Shown: piece by piece, positions 11,012-23,768 of the stretch | How the letters are laid out: each line of letters opens with the position of its first letter | Position numbering within the stretch: the stretch's first letter is position 1 | Assembly (NCBI GenBank): GCA_030770535.1 | Contig: JASVEC010000043.1 | Coordinates: 1-64,000, forward strand | DNA from: Batkoa obscura | Taxonomy: Eukaryota; Entomophthoromycota; Entomophthoromycetes; Entomophthorales; Batkoaceae | DNA length: 64,000 nucleotides | Reading direction: 5' to 3' | Translations under genes and position numbers: made by a program | Notes under the pieces: model-generated | The model's input: only the letters and a program-made list of their open reading frames with translations | Told to the model about the DNA's origin: nothing | Databases searched by the model: none

Positions 11012-14000
11012 ATGAAAGAGATTACGACCAAAGAGAATACGAGCAATTTTTTTGATTATTTAATTCAACCCAATTTACTATCCCAAGAAGTAGGCTTATC
11101 AAATAATTACACGAATTTCTAAACTTTAATAAGATTAGTAAATTAGAAACCATAGAAGCTAAAAGGATATTTGCAAATAAATGGCTGCCTTCATTTCTGA
11201 ACGAAAGAGTACTTACTACTTTAATATTAAAACCAGTTGAAAGTATTCATTTTTATAATACTGGATTGCCTGCATTTGCTTCTGTTTATGCAGTTACCGC
11301 ACGTCAAAAATTACTGTTAAAGTTTGGGGCGATGGTATTTAGCTAGTTTGTATAAATGTATAAATCTAATAATTAAAGTTAATTGATTGTGCCAATTTGA
11401 GTTTAAAAGAAATTGGAAAAATATCTTTAGAAATGCAAAGAGCGGTATTAATTGCTAGTTTATCTTTATCATAGTAATTATTATATTATACAATTTAAAG
11501 TCAAACTAATGATTACTAGCAATGATCTTGATAATATTGATTCTGCGAATAATCAATCGAAAGAATTATTATTTCAAAACAAACCGGATTATTTAAAACC
11601 CATCTATTTATATCAACAATGGGTTTTAAGATGTGTTTATAAAAATAAATTTAAGTTGTTAAATATGTTGGGTGACGCTACCAAATTTTTTGACTATTTT
11701 TATGATCAACTTATTGTCAATTATGGCACTTCTAAACAAAATATGCCATCAGATACATGGTTTTCTATTGTTTATGATTTAATTGAATTTGCTTTTCTTA
11801 AAAATGATTATAATAAAGTACGTGAATTGGGTCAAATGTGTGTGGATAGGAAAAATGAAACTGAAGAGATTAGGTAAAACTTTACCGAAGATCTGATATA
11901 TAATTTAAACTTTATTTAGTAAGATAGACTGGCAAAGAGTAGAGGAGTTATTGGAATTTGTAATTCAAGTAGAAAAACATGAAGCTAAAGAAAAATTCAA
12001 TATTAAAGCAGGTAAGTTAAGCCTATACTTTAATTTAATATCTTGATTGAATTTTAGAAATTGAAAAAATGAACTCAGAACTTGTAGAGAAGCTATCAAA
12101 CCTTTCATTAATTGACATTCAACAACAATTAAAGAAAGATAGTATACTTTTAAATATTCAACCATGTAGTTATTATCAATTAGCACCTGCTTTTGATGAG
12201 ATAAAAGAGATCAATAAAGATACTGCTATCGTATTTTATTTTTATTGGCTTTTGTCACCAGGTGTACTTACAAATGAATTAGGTAATTTATAGCTTGAAG
12301 TTTAATATAAGAATGTATCACAATTCTCACAAATTCTAGACATTGTTGATATAGTACGTGAAATCCCATTTTCTATTGTTTCGCGTCTTCGTGAAAAATA
12401 TAAGAAACATAACGACTTAAAGCAGGACTTAATAAGTTTAATACCTTTAAAAGGAAACGGTTAGTAAATTTGGTTATAAAAATATAAGAATATTAAAATG
12501 TATTTGATTTAGCTAATGATAATGATTACCAGCTATTCGTTTCTGAATTAAGCGAATTTATTTGTCCTAGTGATGGTAATTATAAAATTTGTTTATAAAA
12601 TTTTTACTGAATTTGTTTATAGAACTTATGGTTATTATATTTAAGTTACAAAATTATTAGCTAACTTATTTTAGACCTACAATGATGAAATTGGCTTTGT
12701 ACTAGTTGAAGTAATAATTATATAGTTCAAATATATTTAACTTATTCTTTAGGATGATGAGAATAAAACTGAATCAAAGATTGATACGTTGCCTATACTA
12801 GTTAAGCCTGTAGGAGTATGTCAATTTAATACTAGTATTTATAATATGTTAACATTTCAAAAGAGTGAAAAAGCATTAGATTATATAGATGAGCAAATCC
12901 TCCTTGCAATCAAAGCATATAATAAGGTAATATAATAAAGTGATATTAATAAGTTTGATGAACTTTTTATAGAGTTTTTTTACTAGTGCATTAAATCTAG
13001 CTAATGAGGTTCATAGCTATTATGTTGATGTTTCTAATCAATTAAGAAAGAATATTGAAGGTGCAGCTGCATCTCAAATGAGTCCAGAGAGTATGCTCTT
13101 TTTAAATGAATTTACAAGATATGATAAAAGTGATGGTCTTTTATATATTACCCAGAAAATAACGTTGTTAAATAATACATTTGATGAACTAAAAGCCCAT
13201 TCTAAACTGGGCATTTATTACCAAAGTTATATTAAAGGTGATAAAATTGAGGACGATATGCTATTGGATTCAAATGATGAAGAAGCTCTTTTAAATTATA
13301 AAGGAAGTTTAGTACCAAAAAACAGAGATTTGGTAGGCTTAATTTGGTCAGTTAATAGTTCATATTAATTCTTTCATAGGATATGGCGTTTATTTATTTC
13401 TTTAGCCAAGAAAAATATGGAATCGGGGCACAGGTTTTTGAAAGAATCAGTCCAAATAATTCTAAGATAAAAAAGCCCATCATTGGTAATTCACTAAGCC
13501 AAATCTAATTATCTTTAATAACTTTTTTATAGTTGAATTAGGAAACTTATACCATGCTATTTTATTGGTTTATAGATGTATTCCAAGTGATATTATCGAA
13601 TCTCCCAATAAACTTTGTAAGTCCAACTGTTTTACTTCAATTTGTTCTAACAGTTATAGTATTCAATGAGATTGAAAATTACTTTGAAAGGCAAGACGAT
13701 TTGATTAAGATTAAAATGAGTTTGATTATTCTTTTTAAAGCAATATCTTTTTTTCAACATTGCTCCCACTTGATGGTAAAAGTTTATTTCGTATTGGTAC
13801 GTAAAAAATTCATTTTTATTTAGCCTAGGATCGTAACTTGCTTAAAGCAACTAAAAGGATATGGCTTCCTTTATTTACTTTCGGGATCCGTATTTTCGCT
13901 TATAATGTTACATAAAGATTTCCATCTCATTGTAGATTATTATTTATCTTAAAGTAATAATCTAATCCATTATTTTAGGGAGCTTATGAAGACTTTGGAA

Positions 14001-14940
14001 TATTTTCACTCTTATTTACAGTCCCAAAAGAATTTTATTTTTATCAAGTTAATCCAGAAACATCTCAAAAGTTTGTTTTTTATTAATTAGTTTTAAAATT
14101 CTTAATAATATTAGGTTACAAGAGTTAATTACCAATATTTCTCAAGGATCTATGTCTGATATTAAGTTGTCTTTAAACACTTTGACAGATCTATTGTACA
14201 TTTTAGCAAACAGCTGCTTTAGGTACCTTGGTGATAAAGAAATTGCTTCAAGGTTTATATTTCAGGCTTGTGTTTTTAACAAGAGATCTGAGGAAGCAAT
14301 ATAGTAAGAGATAATATTCTAAAATTTATTTTATTTACTTTTTGTTTAGCCGTTACTTGTCAATACCATCTTTATTATCAGAAAATTTAGTTGATTCAAA
14401 TTCATTTTGTTCTTATGCATTTGGTCCTTTATGCCTTCCATTATTGATTGAAAGCGTTAAATGGTATGGTGGTAAGTTAAGTTTAGTTGTTCAAATTAAA
14501 TGTTTAATTTATTTAGATAAAATCATTATGGCCAATTTTGTACAGTTTTTTTCTTCTGGTGTAGATTATTCAGAAAGGTTTAAGTTAATTTATCAAACTG
14601 GATTTAAGAGTGTTGATAGTGAATCTATTCAATATATTAGAGACTTACCTCTATTAGAATACTTATATAGTAAGTCTAATTAGGGTTTATGATACCAATT
14701 TACTAAATCAATAATTAATTAGCTTTCAAAGAAATTATTACTCCAGAGGTTAAAGGCAAAATTGTAATGATTTTTTTACTTTATTAGTTTATTTATTAAT
14801 TTTTGATCTAGCTTAACCAAATCACGCATATTAGTGATTCTGCAAAAACAAATAATGAAGCGTGTTGTCATATGAATATTAACTTTTTAATGGCTATGAT
14901 GAAAAGGTTTTCTAAGAAGCATGGATTTGAACCCTTTTAA
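11012..14940 (+). CDS. INTS8: Integrator complex subunit 8-like protein, many exons
   Basis: A long, intron-rich gene. Matches to animal INTS8 from memory: N-terminus NFFDYLIQPNLL corresponds to WFEFLLEESLL; YQQWVLRCVY corresponds to YNRWAIRTIV; near the C-terminus YIRDLPLLEYLY corresponds to YIWDVTILEYLT; and the last residues MAMMKRF resemble the QAMAKLYF end. The first intron follows the Gln-Glu codons after position 11086, and the last two exons (about 14722-14801 and 14812-14940) join in frame to the stop. The interior is helical and TPR-like, as expected for INTS8, which in animals recruits PP2A to Integrator on RNA polymerase II. Integrator is missing in budding and fission yeast, so a fungal copy is notable. 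The alternative is another helical-repeat scaffold protein. About 15 or more introns make the internal exon limits approximate. Confidence 0.65.
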
Positions 14941-15469
14941 CACAATCTGTATAAAAGTAGATATTGTTATACAAATTACTTTTTTGTCTTTGTGATAAAA
15001 TAAATTTTGAATTATTTTGCTTATATTTCGAAAACTCGACAATTTAAATATACTAATTGTTCAATAAGCTGTATAATTCAATTATTTCAATACTTTATTG
15101 TTGCATGTCTCCTTGTTACATATGGGAATGTATTTTTTGTTTAAGAATTCTACTAACAATTCTTCCACTCTCAAGTAGTGCTTAAAAGATGGAAAAGTAA
15201 TGAAACTAAAAAAACACCTACATATACTAATAATAGCTTTTCTTTTTAATACTTAATTAGTTGATCATATAAATAGAGTTTTACTCAGTAAATGTTCCTT
15301 TATAAATACTCAAGCACCTATTAGCATTTACTAAAATTTAAATAGAATTATTGAAACATGCTAATTAGAACTTTTATTACTGAATAATTTTTTTAAAACG
15401 ACAAGGATTTATCAAAGATACAGTAAATTCGAAGTTACAAACTCACCTTTTAATTTTTTAATTTTTTAA
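14941..15469. other. Intergenic between convergent genes, holds one MITE-like element
   Basis: Gap between the 3' ends of the INTS8-like and SWAP-like genes. Apart from the short inverted-repeat element at 15124-15221, nothing else was seen. Confidence 0.6.
15124..15221 (+). mobile_element. GGGGATGT-family MITE-like element, copy 4, with target duplication
   Basis: 98-bp copy, ends GGGAATG and CACCTAC, interior matching the family. It is flanked by ATAT on both sides (15120-15123 and 15222-15225), an exact 4-bp target duplication. Confidence 0.85.
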
Positions 15470-16384
15470 TTATTTTTCTTCCTCCGACTCTATGTCCTGA
15501 AACCCCAGTCTTAAAGCATCTTTTAATCTCTGATAATGGAGATTCAAAGCATCCCTTTTATTCAAAAATTTAAATAATGGGTTATTGCTTTGTTTACTCA
15601 TAATTTGGATTTCCAATAATGGATTATTACTTTTAATAACAAATGCCGCTGTTTTCTTCATTATCGTTAGCTGTTTTTCATCTATCTCTTCCTCTCTTTT
15701 ATCCTCTTTCTTGCTTTCTATAGTACTATATTCATATCCAATACCCACTGCTCCTGCTTTATTTTCTATTGTGTTCCTCCTTTTATCTAAAATTATAGTT
15801 AAAAATTTGTAAACCAAATCTACTAATATCTACTTGGGTATGTCTCTTTAGAACTATCGTTTTCATTTAATTTATAAAACTCAAATCTAAACTTATCTAA
15901 ATCTTCATCAGTCTGGTCATTTATGCTATTATCTTGCTTATCAAACTGAAATTGGCTCAAATCAATTAAATTCCGAACATCATACCTTAAACTAATTAGA
16001 AATCTTCTAAAAAGAATAAATTTACCTATCTAAAGTTAGATCATCGCTATATATACTTGGAACTAGCCACTGTTCGTAATAAGATTTTAATTCTTTTTTA
16101 ATGCCCTCCTCTGTGCTAATATTCTCTTTAATGACATCTCCTTTCTTTTCAAATAACTTAACTGAATAGCCTTTGATTACACTATCATCGAATTCTTCCT
16201 GAGGTTCATAAATTGGTAAGCTGTACTCCTCAGTTTTAAACTGCTCTAAGTTCAGTTTTCGCTTGTTTGAGTTTGTGATGCGTTTGTTTAGTGAACTTGC
16301 ATAATGCTCCTTTTCATCTTCAGAATTGGACACTGATTCACTTTTCTCACTGTTTGAACTTTCATAGCTGTTTATATTATCCAT
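15470..16384 (-). CDS. SWAP/SFSWAP-type splicing regulator (DRY_EERY plus SURP)
   Basis: Homologue of Suppressor-of-white-apricot-type proteins, nuclear regulators of alternative splicing. Exons 16384-16026, 15985-15834 and 15786-15470; the first intron is only 40 nt. The N-terminus is Ser/Glu-rich; then comes the DRY_EERY-type domain with EQWLVPSIYSDD followed across the splice by DRYDVRNLIDL; then a SURP module, KKTAAFVIKSNNPLLEIQ ... NPLFKFLN ... LNLHYQRLKDAL, the surface by which such proteins bind SF1. The protein is much shorter than animal SFSWAP (one SURP, no RS tail), so it may be a minimal fungal form; it ends with acidic residues. It lies tail-to-tail with the INTS8-like gene. Confidence 0.8.
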
Positions 16385-16684
16385 AAATTTGATTTGCTTT
16401 GACTAAAAGCCAAGTTTAAAATTTTAAGCAATTTGGAATTTGTCTAAAAATTGAATTGCAAGTTAGAATATAGTTGTTGCAACTCTTTTGCTATCTAACT
16501 AATTGTTCATTTGAGAGAAAATTTGATGTTGTATCTAGTTAAATATAAGGATCAATCTTTGAAAAAATTGGTTATATAATCAATTTAATTGTAAAAACTA
16601 TTGCTAAAAAAACCTTAAAAGTTGGAATAAGTGTAAACTAATAAATTGCAAAAATTATTGTTTTTACCCTTGCTATAATCATAT

Positions 16685-16877
16685 GGGGATGTTTTTTTGA
16701 CTTCATAACTTTTCCATCTTTTAAGTACTATTTGAGTGGAAAAATTGGGGATGTATTTTTGTGTTTAAGAACTTTACTAATTTCCCGCTTAAATAGCACT
16801 TAAAAAATGGAAATAATGAAGTTAAAAAAAACACTCCCAATTGTCAGTGAAATTCTTAAATACAAAAATACACCCCC
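16685..16877 (-). mobile_element. GGGGATGT-family MITE-like element, copy 5, split by an inserted copy
   Basis: Reverse-oriented copy: starts GGGGATGTTTTTTT, ends ACACCCCC. After 16747 a second family member is inserted, and the outer element resumes with AATTGTCAGTG. Without the insert its length would be about 98 bp, the family norm. Confidence 0.85.
16748..16838 (+). mobile_element. GGGGATGT-family MITE-like element, copy 6, nested in copy 5
   Basis: 91-bp forward copy with ends GGGGATG and CACTCCC, lying inside copy 5. It is flanked by AATT on both sides (16744-16747 and 16839-16842). Other copies of the outer element have a single AATT at this place (GGAAAAATTGTTAGTAAAA), so AATT is a 4-bp target duplication. 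Confidence 0.9.
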
Positions 16878-17062
16878 AAGTAGTATTTATATTTATTAAG
16901 CATGATAATGAATTGTATTGCTACCTAGCATTTGATAAACCAAAAAAATATAGCAAATCCTAATTGAGATAAAAGTTTAAAAAATTAAAAAATGAACTAA
17001 AAATTAAAATTTTTTGGTATTTATTAAGCAAGCAAATAAGTTATTAAATGTTAGCATTGTAT

Positions 17063-17158
17063 GTGTGTTTTTTTTGGGTTTATTATTTTTTACATTCTTT
17101 AAGCACTATTTGGATGGAGAGGTTATCAATAAAATCCTTAGACAAAAAAACACACCCC
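17063..17158 (-). mobile_element. GGGGATGT-family MITE-like element, copy 7 (diverged)
   Basis: Reverse copy with interior TTTAAGCACTATTTGGATGGA and end ACACACCCC. The left end GTGTGTTTTT is diverged, and no matching target duplication was seen. Confidence 0.65.
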
Positions 17159-17833
17159 TGTGAAATATCGCTTTGTCAGTCCCATGATTAATTATAGCAT
17201 AATAATCGCCTAAGCTACTGTGTTCTCGAGTTCAGAGAAAATCAATCCAACATTCTTAGTTTGATTTGCTATGAGAATTTCTAGCTCCATCCCAAAGAAT
17301 ATCATCTTCTCATTTTGATATTTCTACTTTTCAGAGTATAAAAGAGTTTACAGAGTATAGTAATTCGAGGCTTTCTAACTGAATTATTCTCTGATATCTC
17401 GAACATTTAATGAAGCCACTAAGTTTTCTTAATAGTATTTTATGTAGATTTTACATTAATATTGCCTATTCTATTTGCCTTACATAATCCGTAGCCTACT
17501 ACGTGCTATTTTTCATAATCCAAGCCTATCTTAGCCACATAGACTAAGACCTTTCAACTTATAGTGCACTCAACCAGGCAATAGCTAAATTGATAAACAA
17601 TTGAAAAATAAATATTAATGAATAAAATCATCCTTATATTACTTATATTATATAAAAATAGTTAGTTATAATTTTAAAGCTAGCTACTCGTTTTTATATA
17701 AGTATTTGTTAACTCAGTAATATATTAATAATATAGCTATAAAATCAAACTTATCTATTTAATAGCAAATTTATAACACTAGTTATAAAACAGTTAGTAA
17801 TAAATGTTTTTTGATAAAACTTTATAAATATAT

Positions 17834-17929
17834 GGAAGTGTTTTTTTTAACTTCATTATTTCCATTTTTTAAGTGCTATTTAAGCGGGAAGTTAGTTAGT
17901 AAAGTTCCTAAACACAAAAATACATCCCC
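17834..17929 (-). mobile_element. GGGGATGT-family MITE-like element, copy 8
   Basis: Reverse copy with ends GGAAGTG and ACATCCCC and interior TTTTTTAAGTGCTATTTAAG. Flanks ATAT and AATA do not match exactly. Confidence 0.8.
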
Positions 17930-18180
17930 AATATTACTTTTTATAATTTTATTGTTAAATTTCTTTTTGTAGTATTCTATATAAATCTTATATAATTTAT
18001 ACTTTATTAAATACTATTTTTTATAATTTAAATTTGTTTTAATTATATAAACTAGATCTTTTCAATTTACAGCCAGTTAAACAAAACCTGCTCTTAACTC
18101 CATCTACTAAATATAAAATTCCATATTATTAAATTTATAACTATTTTTATATAAATTTGTTTTTAAAATGATAAATAAAT

Positions 18181-18279
18181 GGGGCTGTTTTTTTTGATTT
18201 TATTACTTTTTCTATTTTTTAAGCGCTATTTGAGCGGAAAAATTGTTAGTAAAATTTTTAAGCAAAAAAGTACATCGCT
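18181..18279 (-). mobile_element. GGGGATGT-family MITE-like element, copy 9, in the decayed gene
   Basis: Reverse copy, ends GGGGCTG and ACATCGCT, 99 bp. Flanks are AAAT and ATAT (one mismatch). On the minus strand the sequence before it ends CAACAATATAT; the second copy of the decayed gene has CAACAATATATTTAC without an element, so that locus approximates the pre-insertion state. Confidence 0.85.
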
Positions 18280-19360
18280 ATATATTGTTGAAATAGGATA
18301 TCTCAAATATATTTAAATGCTGATTCCTTGCTCACTTTTTTGCCTTCATATTCCTATCTTTTTTCAATACATTTAAAGTGTACGTAACATATGACTTATA
18401 TCGCGAATGCAATCTGAACTCGCACACAAACAAAATTTGGTAAGTGCATTAATATACAATTTGATTTAATAGTCAATAAAAGCCTAAAAAATTATTATAT
18501 TAATATCCTTTTTAATCTTGTATATTCTTCCAAACTTGGTACAATCTTTAAAAATAACATTATTGAAATTTAACTTTATGAATCGAAATATTTGCCAATG
18601 AACTACGAATTGTACTTCCACATTTTACATATTCTGCTCTAATGGATTTGTTTTGATAATCCTTAAACAAAATGGGTCAGTAATTTTAATTTAATTCTAC
18701 AAATAACTTCATCTCTATTATATGATCTGTCTTTTTACAGTTAAAATAAATAAGCAATAAACATAAACTTTATCACTAAGATCATCTTTTCCACAAAGGC
18801 TATAACAATCCTAAATAAATACAATTACTAATATTAGTAAAGCTCAACTATTATTTACTTTAGCCAAATATCCAGTTATAAAATGATTTCCTTTACAATT
18901 GAAATACTCTTTATGTATCGCAAGTTAATTGATATACCCAATAATCTTCTAAAAAGCATTATTAGAGTGATCTGATTCATTAAATAATCTTCACCGATCT
19001 TAATAGCGCTTGTTTTAATCTCTTTAGTCTCAAGTATAACACTACACCTTCTTCTTTATCTTCAGTATCACTAGATTCTACCATTTTGCCAACCTCTAAG
19101 CTGTTAAGCCAATGATTAATAATAATAACTTCGTTTTCAACTTCATCTTCCGGGTCTCTATCTTCCTCAACAGTAACAATTTTTTCTTCTTGTTTTATTA
19201 AAATTATTATAGTTTATATAACTTTATAGCATTTCTTCTATCTCACTGTTGAGGCTATGATTTTTAAAAGATCAGTTTAATTAATTTATTTTTTATTATC
19301 AATTTGGTTATTAGAGTCATCATATTGATAACAATCTTCATTATTATAATCGTAATCCAT
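18280..19360 (-). pseudogene. Decayed gene of an unrecognised multicopy family, copy A
   Basis: The minus strand from an ATG at 19360 shows coding-like sequence with many stops. It is clearly related to the locus at 34233-35979: both begin with an ATG and a Met-Asp-(Tyr/Phe), Asn/Glu/Asp-rich segment after a shared AAAAAATAT leader, share a CFNCK/YFNCK-type knuckle, a later (C)xxxGSTI segment and a Cys-containing stretch near the 3' end. The paired Cys suggest a zinc-binding protein. Homology becomes weak beyond the MITE at 18181-18279. I do not recognise the family; it may be a transposon- or element-borne gene or a repeated host gene. Roughly ten or more interruptions are present. Confidence 0.6.
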
Positions 19361-20856
19361 ATATTTTTTAAAATTTAAAATTTAAAATAGAAAAAATAAG
19401 AGTTCATATTGATGTTAAAAATCTTTAAAATGCTTAGACTAACTACAAGCTTTTATTCGCCAACAAAATTCAAGGGATGAAATTCAGGTAATAAGAATAA
19501 ACTGTTTAAGTTAATTTTGAAATGTATGAAGATAGTAATAACAATAAATCCACAATTCAATTATTATTACTATGACAATATTATTAAAACCTTTATATGA
19601 TTATAAAATTTATTTTCTGTATGGCTGACTGAAATAATTGGGACATTATTGTCAAAAAGAAATTGAACTTTATCTGAATATTCTGAATAATAAAATAAGC
19701 ACAGTTTAAGAAATTCTTTGCTTTTTAGCATTTTTACTATCATTAACATAATCGAATTAAGTTTAAAGTTAATAAATAGATAAAAATCAAAAGTCTTAAA
19801 TATAAACACGATTATAACTTTATTTAATATAGGTAAAGATAGTTTAAAGAGCTTGGTTAAAAAATAAAAATGATCGCTTTCAACTACATTTAGGTTGAAA
19901 TTCACGAAATCTATATAAAAATGTTTTGTTTTCATTGGGTTATTTCATTCCTTTTTAAATAGTGTAAAACTTAGGACATTTAATTGAATACTATATTAAA
20001 TTGTATAAAAATATTTATTACAGTTTCCAAATCATTATATCATTTTTGAATTAATCTCTTACTGTAAATCCGTTTTTACTCTTGGTTATAATAGTATGAT
20101 GAGTTATCATTATAAAGATCACTATTTTATCAATCATCTATTTCTCTTGCAATTATGATAGTAACATAAATATTATTATGGACAATTCGACTAGTATAAA
20201 TACACTTGTCATGTATAAACTTTCTAATTATAGCTTTATTCTATAATTGAGTATAATATGCTTTTGTAATTGAGTCCCTTAAGAAAATGAAGTGATGAGA
20301 TAGAATGATATTTGCATCACCCAGTTTAAACCAGAGTCTTATAAATAAAATATAAAGGCCATTTTTACAATCTCATTTAAAAATAGAAAGACAACATTTT
20401 TTAATACTTATGTCTACAATCTCTTCAAAAACTTAGGGAAAATAATAAATCTTAAAATATTCCAACTATTCTAAAATCAATAACTAAACTTAGAGGCTTT
20501 CTGTCATTTGTTTCTATTAACAGATAAAGCCTTCTTTATAATCAAGACTAATGGTTATCATACTCACTGCAACAGTTTTATTACACAAAAAAGTATTATA
20601 ATAAGCCAAAATAATTATTATTACATTGGTACTATAAATAGCTATATTACTAGGATTTTTATGTGCATAATTAAAATAAGAAATTCTTATCATTGGTTTA
20701 AGCTTAAACCAACAACCCTTAATTCTTGAAATGCTACAACTAGAAAAAGGAACCAAGAGTTGGAGAAAAGTCCAATTTATCTCTTACTGCGCGGACAATT
20801 AATAGTTATTGAACAATAATTTATCAAGAAAAACAAAAGAAAGATAAGAATATAAA

Positions 20857-21594
20857 ATGAAGTACGGTTATATTGAGAGTAAGTATTCATGTATTAAATT
20901 ACTTTTTTTTTAAACAAAATAGTAAATAATTTATTTTGTAGGGATCAATGATCGAGGCTATGATCTCATCTGTCCATTAATTTTATCCAAAATCAGTCTA
21001 AGCACATGTGGTCACTCTACTTTTGTGTTTATAGGAAAACAGTATAGTTTGATTAAGAAACTGAAACAACTTCAAGACCTTAAAATCGAATTATTTGATC
21101 CCACCCAATTATCTGGGGAGTATAATTTATGTATTGAATATCGAAGGGAATATAATCTATTTTTTTGTAATACTGAATTGATAATAAGACCTACCTTGGA
21201 ATTGGATCGTGGGAAAGAAGCTAGTCATCCAGTAATTGAAAGAGCATTTCAATTTAAATTAAGAAACAAATGGTTCTTACCGAAAACAGCAACCATTAAA
21301 AATATAGTTGATTTATTAATTAATAAACTGGAAACCAATTTAGTTTATCGACCAGTGAGTATCTATCAAGTAGGTAGAATTCGATTGAATCAACAGGCTT
21401 GGATTGAATTGAATCTTAATAGAAATCAAAGGATTATTCAAGATAATCTGGATAGGATTCCAAGTTACTCTGCTTCTGAGTTTGAGTTTCAGTTCCCACC
21501 AGAATATTATGAAGATGAAGAAGGAAGTTATCCATTACCTAGGTATTCCACTAATGGCTCAAATAGACATGCGAGGAACACTATTATTATTTAA
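20857..21594 (+). CDS. Protein of unknown function, two exons
   Basis: Exons 20857-20878 and 20942-21594, joined by a GTAAG...TTGTAG intron; the ATG at 20857 is the only one that splices into the long frame. The product is about 224 residues. It begins MKYGYIERINDRGYDL, has a central region with a conserved look (YNLCIEYRREYNLFFC, a likely beta-rich fold), a helical stretch (IKNIVDLLINKLETN) and an acidic, Tyr-rich tail ending in basic/Asn residues. There is no signal peptide or membrane segment. I recognise no family; the alternation of charged and hydrophobic residues suggests a real folded protein. Confidence 0.6.
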
Positions 21595-21961
21595 ATAAAT
21601 TTGATTGAATGTTTTTTTTACATGAAAAACTTTTTTAAATACTATATTGAAGGAATCAAAGTCTCATGGGGTTTACTATTAAAAGTCCAAAATTAATAAA
21701 AAAAAACTTAACGGTTGATATAAGAAATTGTAGTGGATGCAAGAGGGAAATAGTAATGTTTATTTTTTTAAGTTGAAATCAAATCAAATGTTTAAAAATC
21801 ACATTGAATTGTTAATTCTTTAAGCATGAAATTTGATTATTTATTAATTTACATTACTTAAAGTTGAAAATAGAATTTTAGTCATCTTTTTTATATCTAA
21901 ATAAATTTAAATTTAAATTTAAACCACACAACAACTTAAATAAACAATACGATAATTGAAA

Positions 21962-23729
21962 ATGTCTTCTAGCTTAGCCATTAATATCATGGTCAATACT
22001 ATGATAGATATGTTATATGATAAATCTTATAAACTTGATTTGGGTAACAAGCCCATCCTATTTCAACGATGTTTTAATTCTGCTTTAAGTTACCAACCGA
22101 GCAAGTTTTATTTTCCAATAAGTAAGTGAATTATCTCAGGAATTCTATAAATTAAATAATAGAATAAAAATAAATTAATAATTAAAACTAATAACTAATG
22201 ACTTTGTTTTTTTATTTTATTACCACTCACTTAAAACAGTTAGTAACATTACTCAACTCTCTTGGTTATCTAATCCCTTTGCTGATACGGATAGTAAGAT
22301 TTTATTAACTAAAAAGAGTGAACGATTTTTAGATAATTTATTAAATTCGGATACCATCCTACCTGCTATGATTTGGTTAAAGTAAGTTTATTTTTTAAAT
22401 AATGGAAATTGATCAAAAACGATATGATAATGTTGATTTTATTGATTTTATTTTTAGTACACAGGAAGGATTAAATGAGAAAGAGAAAGAGATTTATAAG
22501 GATTTAATTTTTTTGAGATATTATTTTATTACCCAAATTGAGCAATCGATAATTGATTTAAAAGTAAGATTAAGTTGAAAGAAGAATTAGTATTTTTAAT
22601 TTCTAAAAATATTTAATTAATATTTAATTAATTAATATATAGACATCACCTTATAAAGAATGGTTTACTTCTCAGCAGAAACAAATTATTTATAATCAAA
22701 GTTTGTATTTTAAAAATTTAAAATATATTAATGAAGATAGGTAATTTAACTTGTTTTTTTTTATTAATGCTAATATTAAGGTTTACTTTTCAGTATTCAT
22801 CTCTTAACAAATCAATTAAACTTAAAGTGTGAATTGAAAAGAAAAGAATATTTGAATTATTGTTTAAAGTAAGTGAAAAATAGAAGAATGAAATTTATTG
22901 ATTAATTATGTTTATTTTGTTTTTATATTTTATGTTGAATTTAGAGATGATCCTTATGATTATAAAATCATCGGTAAACATTTGTCCACTTCTATTTTAT
23001 TAATTATGGAATTATCACAATTGAATTTATTTGATTTAGTAAGTAACCTAGTTTTTATAATAATAATAGCAATAATAATTATAACTATGATACAAAAAAC
23101 TATTAAGATAAATAAAAATAATGAAATAAAAGATAATAATTCTTTTTATTTTTATAGATTTCCATGAATTTAATTTATATAAAAGAATATATTAATTATA
23201 TTCCAACCAATTGGTATTCAATTGAATTAATGGATAGTTTTATTATGAGTTTTAATCATTTTATGGAATTAAAAGATATGAAATCATGTGGAATTATTAT
23301 ATTATTATATTGTTATTATATGAGGAGAATAAGTAAGTGAAGGCATTCAATCTTATAAATATAATTATAGGATGTTATATGGAATACTAATTATTATTAT
23401 TATAGATACTAAATTGGATAGTTATAAACCACAAATAACAAATATATTATTTCAAATGGAATTTTATTTAAATGAATTATTTTTAAGTGAAAACAAGAAG
23501 TTAAAAGATATTAAAGATATTAATCAAGAATTAATTATTATTTATACAGTATTAAAAAGAATAAATGGTAATTTTATATAACATTTAATAATATAATAAT
23601 AATAATAATAACAATTATTTTTTATTTTAGATTATTTAAATGACAACAATAGTTCAATATTAATTCAAAATTTATTATTAAAATTATTAAATTCAAGTTA
23701 TTTAATAAAATGGTAAATTCAATATACTT

Positions 23730-23768
<39 letters not shown>

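Larger units (their letters stand above)
16385..20856. other. Gene-poor block with mobile elements and decayed sequence
   Basis: About 4.5 kb without an intact gene. It holds a nested pair of MITE-like elements (16685-16877), three more (17063-17158, 17834-17929, 18181-18279) and a decayed multicopy gene (about 18280-19360, minus). About 17,170-17,590 is less AT-rich and reads on the minus strand like coding sequence with many stops; its family was not recognised. A 121-codon minus-strand frame at 19570-19935 is rich in Phe/Leu/Lys/Asn with no domain and may be chance. Confidence 0.55.

Noticed and set aside
19570-19935. 121-codon minus-strand frame
   Set aside because: Extreme Phe/Leu/Lys/Asn bias, no domain, located in decayed DNA; chance frame cannot be excluded, so not called as a gene.
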